A stretch of DNA of 8,985 nucleotides. Origin: CANGYM01 sp044372405. GTDB taxonomy: Bacteria > Pseudomonadota > Alphaproteobacteria > JAJTHO01 > CANGYM01. Location: NCBI GenBank assembly GCA_044372405.1, contig JBILRW010000048.1:1-8985 (forward strand), read 5' to 3'. The notes under the pieces were generated by a model. It had not been told where the DNA came from, made no database searches, and saw nothing but the letters and a program-made list of their open reading frames with translations. This document shows, piece by piece, positions 1 to 6,930 of the stretch; position 1 is the first letter of the stretch, and every line of letters begins with the position of its first letter. The position numbers and the translations under genes were made by a program.

Positions 1-407
1 GCGTTAATGGCAATCCAGGTTAGTATTACCGGCCCTACAATGCGGCCCGCTTCTTCGAGAATAAGGGGATATACGTCTTCAAGCGTTTGAATTTTACCCC
101 AGTCATCCAGTCCAATAACATAATCTGTACCAAGGCCTATGGGTATAAAGATAAGGGATGCTATAAAACCAGCCATCCCTGTTTTGAACCAAGGATTAAG
201 GTGATCAAAAAGTCTTATATTCTGTAAAAATCTATGGGTGATAATTAGAAGCGGTATTAGAATACTGAATTGCACGGTCCAAAAGAGAAGGCTCGTGAAA
301 ATACTCGGCCCCGCCAAAGACTCCGGCTCTAGCATAGTAAAAATCAGAATCAGAAAGACGCTGACCCAGAAAAAATAGCGCTGCGATGATACAGATCCAA
401 AGTTCAT
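1..407 (-). CDS. Membrane-anchored LytTR-type regulator, N-terminal part (cut by window edge)
   Basis: An uninterrupted reading frame runs from an ATG at 407 off the left edge, giving 135 complete codons. The peptide has about four hydrophobic segments, near residues 11-26, 36-58, 74-93 and 120-135, with charged linkers between them. The arrangement, and the end LEEAGRIVGPVILTWIAIN, resemble the membrane domain of alphaproteobacterial proteins that carry a C-terminal LytTR DNA-binding domain. That domain would lie outside this window and is not seen. Such proteins are thought to sense at the inner membrane and bind direct repeats in DNA. The match is from memory of the family. It is supported independently by an AlgR-like repeat array 37 bp upstream of the start (444-495). 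There is no good ribosome binding site. A TATTAT box (414-419) ends 6 nt before the ATG, so the mRNA could be leaderless. Alternative: an unrelated four-helix membrane protein. Confidence 0.6.
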   Translation of the reverse strand, partial: MNFGSVSSQRYFFWVSVFLILIFTMLEPESLAGPSIFTSLLFWTVQFSILIPLLIITHRFLQNIRLFDHLNPWFKTGMAGFIASLIFIPIGLGTDYVIGLDDWGKIQTLEDVYPLILEEAGRIVGPVILTWIAIN

Positions 408-418
408 GACTCTATAAT

Positions 419-433
419 ACATAAAATTTATGT
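419..433. promoter_or_regulatory. 15-bp palindrome in front of the LytTR-type gene
   Basis: ACATAAAATTTATGT is a perfect inverted repeat with 7-bp arms and one central base. It lies 12 bp upstream of the ATG at 407 and abuts the TATTAT box read on the minus strand (414-419). Its position would suit an operator, but it is AT-rich and could be chance. Confidence 0.3.
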
Positions 434-443
434 GGAGAAAATG

Positions 444-495
444 ACCATTCGTGCAATTTACTGACCGTTCATGCGCAAGCCACTGCCTTTCGTGC
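444..495 (+). promoter_or_regulatory. Three LytTR/AlgR-like direct repeats in a divergent intergenic region
   Basis: Three copies of an 11-bp word lie in the same orientation: ACCATTCGTGC (444-454), ACCGTTCATGC (464-474) and GCCTTTCGTGC (485-495). Their starts are 20 and 21 bp apart, about two helical turns, so all would face the same side of DNA. With flanks the consensus is TGACCnTTCRTGC. LytTR-domain regulators are known to bind paired direct repeats about 21 bp apart, and AlgR recognises CCGTTCGTC-like sites. The array sits between the divergent regulator gene and the outer-membrane protein gene. The third copy falls where the -35 box of the latter would be, as expected for activation. 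Binding by the neighbouring protein is inference. Confidence 0.6.
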
Positions 496-517
496 ATCAG
501 CACTAGATTTATAAAAT
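486..517 (+). promoter_or_regulatory. Candidate activator-dependent promoter of the outer-membrane protein gene
   Basis: An AT-rich -10 candidate, TATAAA (510-515) or TAAAAT (512-517), lies 73-80 bp before the ATG at 590. The place 17 bp upstream has no good -35 box but is occupied by the third LytTR-like repeat. A weak -35 overlapped by a binding site is typical of activated promoters. Confidence 0.35.
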
Positions 518-589
518 ATCCATGCCATAAAAAATTATGTGTCACAACCGGCACGCAACCAAACCAAACTTAAACTAATGGAGAAAAAA

Positions 590-1276
590 ATGAAGTTTAA
601 ACGTGCTGGCGCTTTAATGGTCGCTACAATTTTATCTGCTGGGGTGCCTGCATGGGCCGATGACAGCATGAGCAATGAAGGGAAGTTTTTTGGCAAATTA
701 TATGGCGGTGCCAGCATGTTGCGGGATCAGAGCATCTCGCAAACCGGTGTGGCTTCTGCTGGGGCAACCAGTGATGCATCATTTGATACAGGCATGGTAG
801 CAGGCGGCGCAGCAGGATATTATTTTACCAATAATATTTCTGCCGAGCTTGCTTGGGATTACCGTAGCAATAGCCTTGATAAAGCAAACTTTTCAGATGG
901 AACGAAGTTTAATGACGGCGATTTTGCCTCAAATATCTTTTTTCTGAACGGTTATTATCATCTGGATGCTATTCTGAACAGTAAGTTTCGTCCTTATATT
1001 GGAGCAGGTCTTGGTTACGTTCAAGAGATTGATATCGATCTGAAGAATGCTACTAGTGGGGTTGAAACATCATATTCACAAGACGGAGAACTAGCCTATC
1101 AGTTTATAGCTGGAACGTCATATGGGCTTACCGAAAACTGGGACTTAACGGCTGATGTACGCTATATGCGTGTTGATAGCATCAATTTAAAAAGAGAAGG
1201 CGGAGGCACAGCTGAATTGCGCAATGTAGATTATGATCCAGTGTCTTTAACCGTGGGCGCTGTTTACAAGTTCTAG
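590..1276 (+). CDS. Outer-membrane beta-barrel protein (OmpA/OmpW-like porin family)
   Basis: This encodes a 228-residue secreted protein. Residues 1-23 form a typical signal peptide (basic start, hydrophobic core, cleavage after AWA before DD). The mature part consists of alternating amphipathic strands rich in Gly, Tyr and aromatics, such as YYFTNNISAELAWDY, FRPYIGAGLGYV and YGLTENWDLTADVRYM, and ends in VSLTVGAVYKF. A terminal Phe is the usual signal for BAM-mediated outer-membrane assembly. Its size suits an eight-stranded barrel of the 'outer membrane beta-barrel domain' type; no specific function can be read. The ATG at 590 is preferred because GGAG (580-583) lies 6 nt upstream. A GTG at 539 would add 17 polar residues before the signal peptide and lacks a site. 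It diverges from the LytTR-type gene and is followed by its own terminator, so it is probably monocistronic. It is AT-richer than the genes to its right. Confidence 0.85.
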   Translation: MKFKRAGALMVATILSAGVPAWADDSMSNEGKFFGKLYGGASMLRDQSISQTGVASAGATSDASFDTGMVAGGAAGYYFTNNISAELAWDYRSNSLDKANFSDGTKFNDGDFASNIFFLNGYYHLDAILNSKFRPYIGAGLGYVQEIDIDLKNATSGVETSYSQDGELAYQFIAGTSYGLTENWDLTADVRYMRVDSINLKREGGGTAELRNVDYDPVSLTVGAVYKF

Positions 1277-1296
1277 CTAGCATTAATTGGTTATCT

Positions 1297-1336
1297 AAAA
1301 TCGAGACGCCAATTCTGGTGTCTCGATTTTTATATT
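1297..1336 (+). terminator. Rho-independent terminator after the outer-membrane protein gene
   Basis: AAAATCGAGACGCC (1297-1310) pairs with GGTGTCTCGATTTT (1317-1330), a 14-bp stem with one G-U wobble and a 6-nt loop, followed by an AT-rich tail. It begins 20 bp after the stop codon. The A and T arms make it nearly symmetric, so it may work in both directions. Confidence 0.85.
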
Positions 1337-1360
1337 ATATTACAATATCTTGGGAAATAT

Positions 1361-1388
1361 TTGAAAAGTTGGAATGATTCGGTACAAT
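1361..1388 (+). promoter_or_regulatory. Sigma-70-type promoter for yidC
   Basis: TTGAAA (1361-1366) and TACAAT (1383-1388) are separated by 16 bp, each with one mismatch to the housekeeping consensus. It lies just after the preceding terminator and predicts a leader of about 118 nt before the yidC ATG. Confidence 0.55.
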
Positions 1389-1390
1389 AC

Positions 1391-1462
1391 ACCACCAAGA
1401 AAACCAATCGATTATTCCCTATCCCCCAACAGATCAAGTTCCCCCTTTCCGTCCTTGGTGGT
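1391..1462 (+). promoter_or_regulatory. Long-range inverted repeat in the yidC leader
   Basis: ACCACCAAG (1391-1399) and CTTGGTGGT (1454-1462) are exact reverse complements with 54 nt between them. From the predicted promoter, the left arm would lie at or very near the 5' end of the transcript. Pairing would enclose most of the leader. I recognise no known riboswitch or leader-peptide pattern. Confidence 0.3.
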
Positions 1463-1512
1463 CTGTGGTATGCCTGGGGTCTTCTTTTGACGGACAACGA
1501 GAGCCATAACTT

Positions 1513-3201
1513 ATGCAGGATGATACACGTAACATCATGACGGCCGTTGTGCTTTCTATGTTGTTTTTGTTTGGTTATTACGGTTATATCGCCCCCATGC
1601 TGGCGCCAGCCAAGGGAACACAGACCGTCCAAACCGCAACGTCCGAGGCCCCCGCCGCCGTTGATTGGGATGCCGCTGTTGCCCCAACCGCGGCTGTGCG
1701 TCCTTTGGGTGAGGTCCTGGCCGAAGGTGAACGGGTTCCCCTGGAAACCGATGGATTAAAGGGATCGTTGCTGCTGTCTGGTCTTTCCATTGATGATATG
1801 ATTTTAAAACAGCACTTTACCACGTTGAAACGGGACGAGCCCGTGCGGCTGTTAACCCCCCCCCAAACCGGGAAGCCCGATGCCTTTTTACGGATCGGCT
1901 GGTTGGGTGAGGGCGCCCCCCCCCGTGACGCCGTATGGACATCCAACCCCAAACAACCCGGGCATTTTACCTGGACCAGTCCTGATGGACTTGTTTTTAC
2001 AACGATTTTGACCATGAATCGGTATATGTTAACCCTGAATCAGTCGGTTCAGAATACGTCGGATCAGACCCTAACCATTGCCCCCTTTGGCCTGTTGTCC
2101 CGCCAGGGTCCCCTGTCGGATCATAGTGGGGGCCTCATAACCACAGGCGCTGTGGGAACGTTTGATGGAACGCTGGTTCAGAAAAATGATGGGGATATGG
2201 ATGATATGCCCCAGGGCTTTGCCTCTAACGAAGATACTGCGGGATGGCTGGGCTTTGCCCAGCATTATTGGTTTACGGGGCTGATCCCTCAGGGTAAAGC
2301 CCAGTTCCGCCTGCGCCGGCAAATGGAGGCCACGGGTCCCCGTCACCAAATTGATTATGTGGCCAAGGTGCCCCCGCTGCTTTCCGGACGGTCCCAGACC
2401 TTTACGACCCATTTTTTTGTGGGTCCCAAAGATGCCGGGGTTCTGGCGTATTACCAACGAACCCTGAACATTCCCCTGTTTGATCGCGTCATTGATTATG
2501 GGACGTTTTATTTTATTACTAAGCCCCTGTTTCAGCTGCTGCATTGGCTGTACCAACAAACGGGGACCATGGGGGCGGCGATTTTGTTGCTGACGTTGAT
2601 GGTGCGCCTGGTGATGTTTCCGCTGGCCAATAAATCATATGAATCCATGAACAAAATGAAGGACTTACAGCCCCGCGTTGACGAGCTAAAGGCCCGTTAC
2701 AGTGGCACCGCCACGGAAGAGCGCCTGCAATTCAGCCAGGAAGTGATGAAGTTGTATAAGGAAAACAAGGTCAATCCGGCCTCCGGCTGTTTACCCATGT
2801 TGTTGCAGCTGCCGGTTTTTCTGGCCATGTATAAAATTCTGGTGATTTCCCTGGACATGCGCCATGCGCCGTTTTGGGGGTGGATTGATGATTTATCGGC
2901 CCCGGATACGGCCTATATCCTCAATGGTTTTGGGATGATTCCCCTTGAGTTGCCGTCTTTATTACAAATTGGTGTTTGGCCCGTGTTGATGGGGGTAAGT
3001 ATGTTTGTCAGCCAGATGTTCAATCCCAAACCCACCGATAAAACCCAGGCCATGATCATAAATGCCATGCCGGTGGGGATGGTTCTGGTGGCGGCCCCCC
3101 TGCCCGCAGGTCTGGCCATTTACTGGACCTGGAGCAACATTTTGTCCATTTTCCAACAGGCCTATATCAAAAAAACCGCCAAGAGTACCAAGAAGATTTA
3201 G
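1513..3201 (+). CDS. yidC: Membrane protein insertase YidC (OxaI/Alb3 family)
   Basis: The 562-residue protein inserts and folds inner-membrane proteins, alone or with SecYEG. Residues 1-30 are the first membrane helix after a short cytoplasmic start (TRNIMTAVVLSMLFLFGYYGY). Residues about 45-320 form the periplasmic P1 domain of Gram-negative YidC. From 330 onward comes the conserved insertase core. Arg365 in LMVRLVMFP is the expected positive residue of the hydrophilic groove. Residues 374-420 are the basic cytoplasmic hairpin. NPASGCLPMLLQLPVFLAMYKIL (421-443) is the family signature, and PAGLAIYWTWSNILSIFQQ (531-549) is the last helix. The length is normal. The ATG at 1513 is preceded by a purine-rich ACGAGAG (1497-1503). 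yidC usually follows rnpA and yidD; here it stands alone with its own promoter and converges on acnA. The coding strand favours CCC for proline and has two runs of nine C, at 1856-1864 and 1916-1924. Confidence 0.97.
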   Translation: MQDDTRNIMTAVVLSMLFLFGYYGYIAPMLAPAKGTQTVQTATSEAPAAVDWDAAVAPTAAVRPLGEVLAEGERVPLETDGLKGSLLLSGLSIDDMILKQHFTTLKRDEPVRLLTPPQTGKPDAFLRIGWLGEGAPPRDAVWTSNPKQPGHFTWTSPDGLVFTTILTMNRYMLTLNQSVQNTSDQTLTIAPFGLLSRQGPLSDHSGGLITTGAVGTFDGTLVQKNDGDMDDMPQGFASNEDTAGWLGFAQHYWFTGLIPQGKAQFRLRRQMEATGPRHQIDYVAKVPPLLSGRSQTFTTHFFVGPKDAGVLAYYQRTLNIPLFDRVIDYGTFYFITKPLFQLLHWLYQQTGTMGAAILLLTLMVRLVMFPLANKSYESMNKMKDLQPRVDELKARYSGTATEERLQFSQEVMKLYKENKVNPASGCLPMLLQLPVFLAMYKILVISLDMRHAPFWGWIDDLSAPDTAYILNGFGMIPLELPSLLQIGVWPVLMGVSMFVSQMFNPKPTDKTQAMIINAMPVGMVLVAAPLPAGLAIYWTWSNILSIFQQAYIKKTAKSTKKI

Positions 3202-3343
3202 GGGCAAGGTCATGATCCCATCAACCAGTCTCTCCCACACGGGACAAGGAAAGTCTTAAACACCCCACACCCAAAAGCCATGTCAGGGCTGTTAAGTCCT
3301 GTTTCTAATACCGCGATCTTTTTGTCACGTTCGTCCATACACC

Positions 3344-3355
3344 CTGTTTAAACAG
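3344..3355. repeat. 12-bp perfect palindrome between yidC and acnA
   Basis: CTGTTTAAACAG is a perfect palindrome in the convergent intergenic region. No function is evident; it is not followed by a T run. Confidence 0.25.
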
Positions 3356-3365
3356 TACCCTCCCC

Positions 3366-3386
3366 CCCCTTTTCAAGGGGTTATTT
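3366..3386 (+). terminator. Probable terminator of yidC
   Basis: CCCCTT (3366-3371), loop TTC, AAGGGG (3375-3380), then TTATTT. The stem is short (6 bp) but GC-rich, and lies 165 bp after the yidC stop, before the convergent acnA. On the minus strand it has no T tract, so I see no clear terminator for acnA. The rest of 3202-3423 holds only the palindrome at 3344 and a repeat-like fragment near 3293. Confidence 0.5.
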
Positions 3387-3423
3387 AACGAAGAGACAGG
3401 AGACCTGGGGAGTTACGGTTCTT

Positions 3424-6054
3424 CTAAATTTTCCCCGCCAACTGCCGCAGCACATAGGATAAAATCCCATCGTTGTTGAAATAGGCCATTTCTTCGTCGG
3501 TATCAATCCGGGCCAGAACCTGAGTCGTGGTTGTGGTTTCATCGCCGCGGTGGATGGTTAGGGTTAACGTGGCCCGGGGTTTTAAGGCCTGAACGCCAAT
3601 CAGATCAAAGGTTTCATCGCCGCGCAGAGAAAGACGTTTCCAGCTTTCGCCGTTCATAAATTCCAGCGCCAACACCCCCATGCCAATCAGGTTTGATCGG
3701 TGGATGCGCTCGAAACTTTCGGCAATGACGGCCTTTACACCCAGCAATCTTGTGCCTTTGGCAGCCCAATCGCGGCTGGATCCGGTGCCGTATTCTTTGC
3801 CGGCCAGAATCACCAGGGGGGTGCCTTGGGTTTGATAGTGCATGCCCGCTTCATAAATGGTGGTATCGGTACCCTGGGGCATGATTTTGGTCACGCCGCC
3901 CTGGGTTTCGGGACGCATGGCGTTTTGCAGGCGGATGTTGGCAAAGGTGCCGCGCATCATGACCTCATGATTACCCCGCCGCGCGCCATAGGAATTGAAA
4001 TCCGCTGCGGCCACACCATTTTGTTTTAAATAGAGGCCCGCCGGCGTGCTTTCCTTAATGTTTCCCGCGGGAGAAATATGATCCGTGGTCACACTATCCC
4101 CCAGCAGCGCCAAAGGCCGGGCCCCAAGGATGTCTTTCAGGGGCTTTGTTTCCATGGTCATGCCCACAAAATAGGGCGGATTTTGGATATAGGTGCTGGT
4201 GTTATCCCACGCATAAGTTTTGCCCACAGGCGCAGAAACGCGCTGCCATTCCGGGGATCCCTCAAAGACCTTCCCATAGCGTTGCTTGAACATTTCGGGG
4301 GTGACACTGCGGGCCATGATTTCCTGAATTTCCGCATTGCTGGGCCAGATATCCCGCAGAAAAACATCGCGCCCGTTCACCGTGGCAATGGCCTGGGTTT
4401 TCAGATCCTTGGTCAGGGTCCCGAGCAACGCATATGCCACCACCAGCGGCGGACTGGCCAGATAATTGGCCTTAACCAGGGGATGAATCCGCCCCTCAAA
4501 GTTCCGGTTACCGGACAGAACAGCGCCCACCAACAGATCTTCTTTTTTAATGGCGGCCTCAACAGCATCCGGCAGCGGCCCCGAATTTCCGATACAGGTG
4601 GTGCATCCATACCCCGCCAGATTAAAGCCCAGCGCGTTCAAATCATCCTGCAACCCGGCCTTGGCCAGATAATCCGTGACAACCTGACTGCCCGGGGCCA
4701 GGGAGGTTTTCACCCAGGGCTTGCGGGTTAAGCCCAAAGCGCGGGCCTTTTTCGCCACCAGACCCGCCGCCAGCATCACGGCAGGATTGGAGGTGTTGGT
4801 GCAGCTGGTAATGGCGGCAATGACCACGGCCCCATCGCTGATGGGCTCATTTGATCCCACTAAGGTCGTGGATTTTTCTTCAGTTCTTCCTGATAAAGCG
4901 GAAAAGTCCGTATCCCTAAATTGTGCAGAAACACGGGACAGCGGTAAGAGGTCCTGGGGCCGTTTGGGGCCGGCCAGGGAGGGTTCAATGGTTTCCAGCT
5001 TCAGGTGCAACGTATCGGTATAGGTCGGCACATGGGCATCATCGCGCCACAGATGCTGGGTTTTGGCGTAGGACTCTACCAGGGCAATGTGATCATCACT
5101 GCGGCCTGTCATTTTTAAGTAACGCAGGGTTTCCTCATCAATGGCGAAAAAGCCACAGGTCGCGCCGTACTCCGGGGCCATGTTGGCGATGGTGGCGCGG
5201 TCGGCCAAGCTGAGCTGAGACAACCCCGCCCCATAAAATTCCACAAATTTGCCCACAACGCCTTTTTTCCGCAGCAGGTGCGTGACGGTTAGGACCAAAT
5301 CCGTCGCCGTGGCCCCCTCGGGCAGGGTGCCGGTCATTTCAAAACCGATAACATCAGGAATCACCATGGACACGGGCTGGCCCAGCATGGCGGCCTCGGC
5401 CTCGATCCCGCCCACACCCCATCCCAGAACAGACAGGCCATTGACCATGGTCGTGTGGGAATCGGTGCCCACCACCGTATCCGGGTAAACCGTTTTGGTT
5501 TCCTGATCGATAAAAACCACCTGCGCCAGGTATTCCAGGTTGACTTGGTGGCAAATGCCGGTCCCGGGTGGCACCACGCGGAAATTGCGAAACGCCGTTT
5601 GGCCCCAGCGCAGGAAGCTGTAGCGCTCGCCATTGCGCTGAAATTCCAGATCCACGTTTTGTTGAAAGGATTCTTTGGTGCCAAAATGATCAATCATCAC
5701 CGAGTGATCAATGACCAAATCGACGGGACAGAGGGGATTGATTTTTTCGGGATTTCCGCCCAGGGCCTTTAACGCATCCCGCATGGCCGCCAGATCCACC
5801 ACGGCGGGGACGCCGGTAAAATCCTGCATCAGGACCCGGGCGGGACCATAGGCCAGCTCGTGGGTTGATGTTTTTTCCCGCAGCCACGCATCAAACGCCG
5901 AAACATCCGCTGAGATATTATGGCTTTTCCGCAGCACATTTTCCAGCAAAACCCGCAGCGTGTAGGGAAGTTTTTTAATGTCCCCCGTTAATCCGGCTTT
6001 TTCCAAAGGATAATACGTATAGCTTTGCTGGCCAACGGTGAGGGTGTGGTTCAT
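3424..6054 (-). CDS. acnA: Aconitate hydratase A
   Basis: This encodes an 876-residue cytosolic enzyme that converts citrate to isocitrate via cis-aconitate in the TCA cycle, using a [4Fe-4S] cluster. The three cluster ligands are visible: Cys418 in ITSCTNTSNP, and Cys484 and Cys487 in GYGCTTCIGNSGPL. Other AcnA/IRP1 landmarks are VGTDSHTTMVNGL (195-207), the swivel-domain entry LGDSVTTDHISPAG (651-664), RGTFANIRLQN (701-711) and KEYGTGSSRDWAAKG (753-767), whose Arg761 is an expected substrate-binding residue. It is slightly shorter than E. coli AcnA (891) but complete at both ends. The ATG at 6054 has AGGAG (6061-6065 on the complement) 6 nt upstream. A MITE-like element ends 43 bp before the start, so the promoter must be in that gap, in the element, or beyond it. 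AcnA homologues can moonlight as iron-responsive RNA binders; nothing here shows that. Confidence 0.97.
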   Translation of the reverse strand: MNHTLTVGQQSYTYYPLEKAGLTGDIKKLPYTLRVLLENVLRKSHNISADVSAFDAWLREKTSTHELAYGPARVLMQDFTGVPAVVDLAAMRDALKALGGNPEKINPLCPVDLVIDHSVMIDHFGTKESFQQNVDLEFQRNGERYSFLRWGQTAFRNFRVVPPGTGICHQVNLEYLAQVVFIDQETKTVYPDTVVGTDSHTTMVNGLSVLGWGVGGIEAEAAMLGQPVSMVIPDVIGFEMTGTLPEGATATDLVLTVTHLLRKKGVVGKFVEFYGAGLSQLSLADRATIANMAPEYGATCGFFAIDEETLRYLKMTGRSDDHIALVESYAKTQHLWRDDAHVPTYTDTLHLKLETIEPSLAGPKRPQDLLPLSRVSAQFRDTDFSALSGRTEEKSTTLVGSNEPISDGAVVIAAITSCTNTSNPAVMLAAGLVAKKARALGLTRKPWVKTSLAPGSQVVTDYLAKAGLQDDLNALGFNLAGYGCTTCIGNSGPLPDAVEAAIKKEDLLVGAVLSGNRNFEGRIHPLVKANYLASPPLVVAYALLGTLTKDLKTQAIATVNGRDVFLRDIWPSNAEIQEIMARSVTPEMFKQRYGKVFEGSPEWQRVSAPVGKTYAWDNTSTYIQNPPYFVGMTMETKPLKDILGARPLALLGDSVTTDHISPAGNIKESTPAGLYLKQNGVAAADFNSYGARRGNHEVMMRGTFANIRLQNAMRPETQGGVTKIMPQGTDTTIYEAGMHYQTQGTPLVILAGKEYGTGSSRDWAAKGTRLLGVKAVIAESFERIHRSNLIGMGVLALEFMNGESWKRLSLRGDETFDLIGVQALKPRATLTLTIHRGDETTTTTQVLARIDTDEEMAYFNNDGILSYVLRQLAGKI

Positions 6055-6097
6055 GGATGTCTCCTAAAGGTCCTTAAAGGGGTGTATTTTTCTTTAT

Positions 6098-6221
6098 CAG
6101 GACTTACGCATAACCTTGCGTCTGGCGAGCGCAGCGAAGCAATCCAGAAATGCCGCCAGCGGAAATACTGGGTTGCCACGCCTCCTGCGGAGGCTCGCAA
6201 TGACGTTGTGCGTAAGTCCTG
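6098..6221. mobile_element. MITE-like inverted-repeat element with TTTAT target duplication
   Basis: A 124-bp element is bounded by perfect 13-bp terminal inverted repeats: CAGGACTTACGCA (6098-6110) and TGCGTAAGTCCTG (6209-6221). TTTAT directly flanks both sides (6093-6097 and 6222-6226), as expected for a target-site duplication. Inside are smaller hairpins, for example CCGC-CA-GCGG around 6154-6163 and GCCTCC-TGC-GGAGGC around 6180-6194. It also has words such as GCGAGCGCAGCGAAGCAATCC and CTCGCAATGACG that I recognise from dispersed repeats in several bacterial genomes. It has no transposase gene; the short frames across it are not genes. It would need a transposase in trans, whose family I cannot assign. 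Confidence 0.75.
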
Positions 6222-6282
6222 TTTATAAATCATGCTAACGGCTGAACGGTTGAAAAAAAGTTAGCGGGGGGAGGGATACCCA

Positions 6283-6315
6283 AAACAAAAAGCCCCGACG
6301 CAGAACGTCGGGGCT
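6283..6315 (-). terminator. Strong rho-independent terminator of pal
   Basis: On the minus strand AGCCCCGACG (complement of 6306-6315), a 5-nt loop and CGTCGGGGCT (complement of 6291-6300) form a perfect 10-bp stem followed by TTTTGTTTTG. It starts 24 bp after the pal stop, so pal ends its transcription unit and does not read into acnA. Confidence 0.92.
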
Positions 6316-6339
6316 CAGAGCAATCATCCCAGGATGAAA

Positions 6340-6867
6340 CTACTTCTTCAGGACCGTAACGGAACGACGGTTTTTGGCCCAAGACGACTCGTCAAAACCG
6401 GCAACAGCAGGACGCTCTTTACCAAAGCTGATGGTGCTGATGCGGCTGGCAGGAACACCGGAAGCTACGAGGAAGTCCTTGGTGGCGGTGGCACGACGGG
6501 CACCCAAGGCCAAGTTGTATTCACGGGTACCGCGCTCGTCGGTGTGACCTTCAACGATCAGATCCAAATCGGTGTTGGTTTTCAGCCATTCGGCTTGTTG
6601 ACGCAGGGTGGCTTTGGCGGATTCGTCCAGAGCGTGACTGTCAAACGCAAAGTAGACATTGGCGCCCACAGCGGCATCAAAGGCACCTTGTTTTTCGTTG
6701 ATTTGGCTCAGGTCTGTACCGTAAGTCGTGACATTAACATCGCTGGGCGTGCTGCTGGCAGAACTGTTTTCTGCGGTGTCGGTACCCGTTTTTACGTTGT
6801 CTTCACCGCCCGCACACGCGGCAACAGCGACCAAGAGAGACATTGACAAAAGAATTTTTTTTACCAT
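6340..6867 (-). CDS. pal: Peptidoglycan-associated lipoprotein Pal
   Basis: This encodes a 175-residue outer-membrane lipoprotein of the Tol-Pal system, which tethers the outer membrane to peptidoglycan and helps it constrict at division. Residues 1-17 are a lipoprotein signal peptide with the lipobox VAAC; Cys18 would be lipidated. A Ser/Thr-rich linker (about 19-65) follows. The OmpA-like peptidoglycan-binding domain covers about 70-175: VYFAFDSHAL (71-80), IVEGHTDERGTREYNLALGARRA (104-126) and SWAKNRRSVTVLKK at the end. The length is typical. The ATG at 6867 is preceded by AAGG about 7 nt upstream. In most proteobacteria pal sits in tolQRAB-pal-cpoB. Here no tolB lies upstream (429 bp carry only a tRNA-side region) and no cpoB lies downstream, where a terminator follows. 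The gene is therefore separated from the usual cluster. Confidence 0.95.
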   Translation of the reverse strand: MVKKILLSMSLLVAVAACAGGEDNVKTGTDTAENSSASSTPSDVNVTTYGTDLSQINEKQGAFDAAVGANVYFAFDSHALDESAKATLRQQAEWLKTNTDLDLIVEGHTDERGTREYNLALGARRATATKDFLVASGVPASRISTISFGKERPAVAGFDESSWAKNRRSVTVLKK

Positions 6868-6930
6868 AGTTTTACCTTAAGTTGAGATGATGAATAACTG
6901 CGCAGGATTGCCGAGACATTTGGCCTCTTT

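Noticed and set aside
539..589. Upstream GTG start for the outer-membrane protein gene
   Set aside because: It would place 17 polar residues before a standard signal peptide and lacks a ribosome binding site, whereas the ATG at 590 has GGAG at good spacing.
3325..3337. AlgR-like word CGTTCGTCC between yidC and acnA
   Set aside because: It is a single copy without a partner at 20-22 bp and is not upstream of any gene start.
4078..4731. 217-codon plus-strand frame inside acnA
   Set aside because: It is antisense to conserved aconitase coding sequence, including the cluster cysteines, and has no recognisable domain.
6025..6233. Short frames on both strands across 6098-6221
   Set aside because: They translate an inverted-repeat element and have no independent coding signal.
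6334..6846. 170-codon plus-strand frame opposite pal
   Set aside because: Pal is unambiguous on the other strand; this frame is its mirror and begins next to the pal terminator without start signals.
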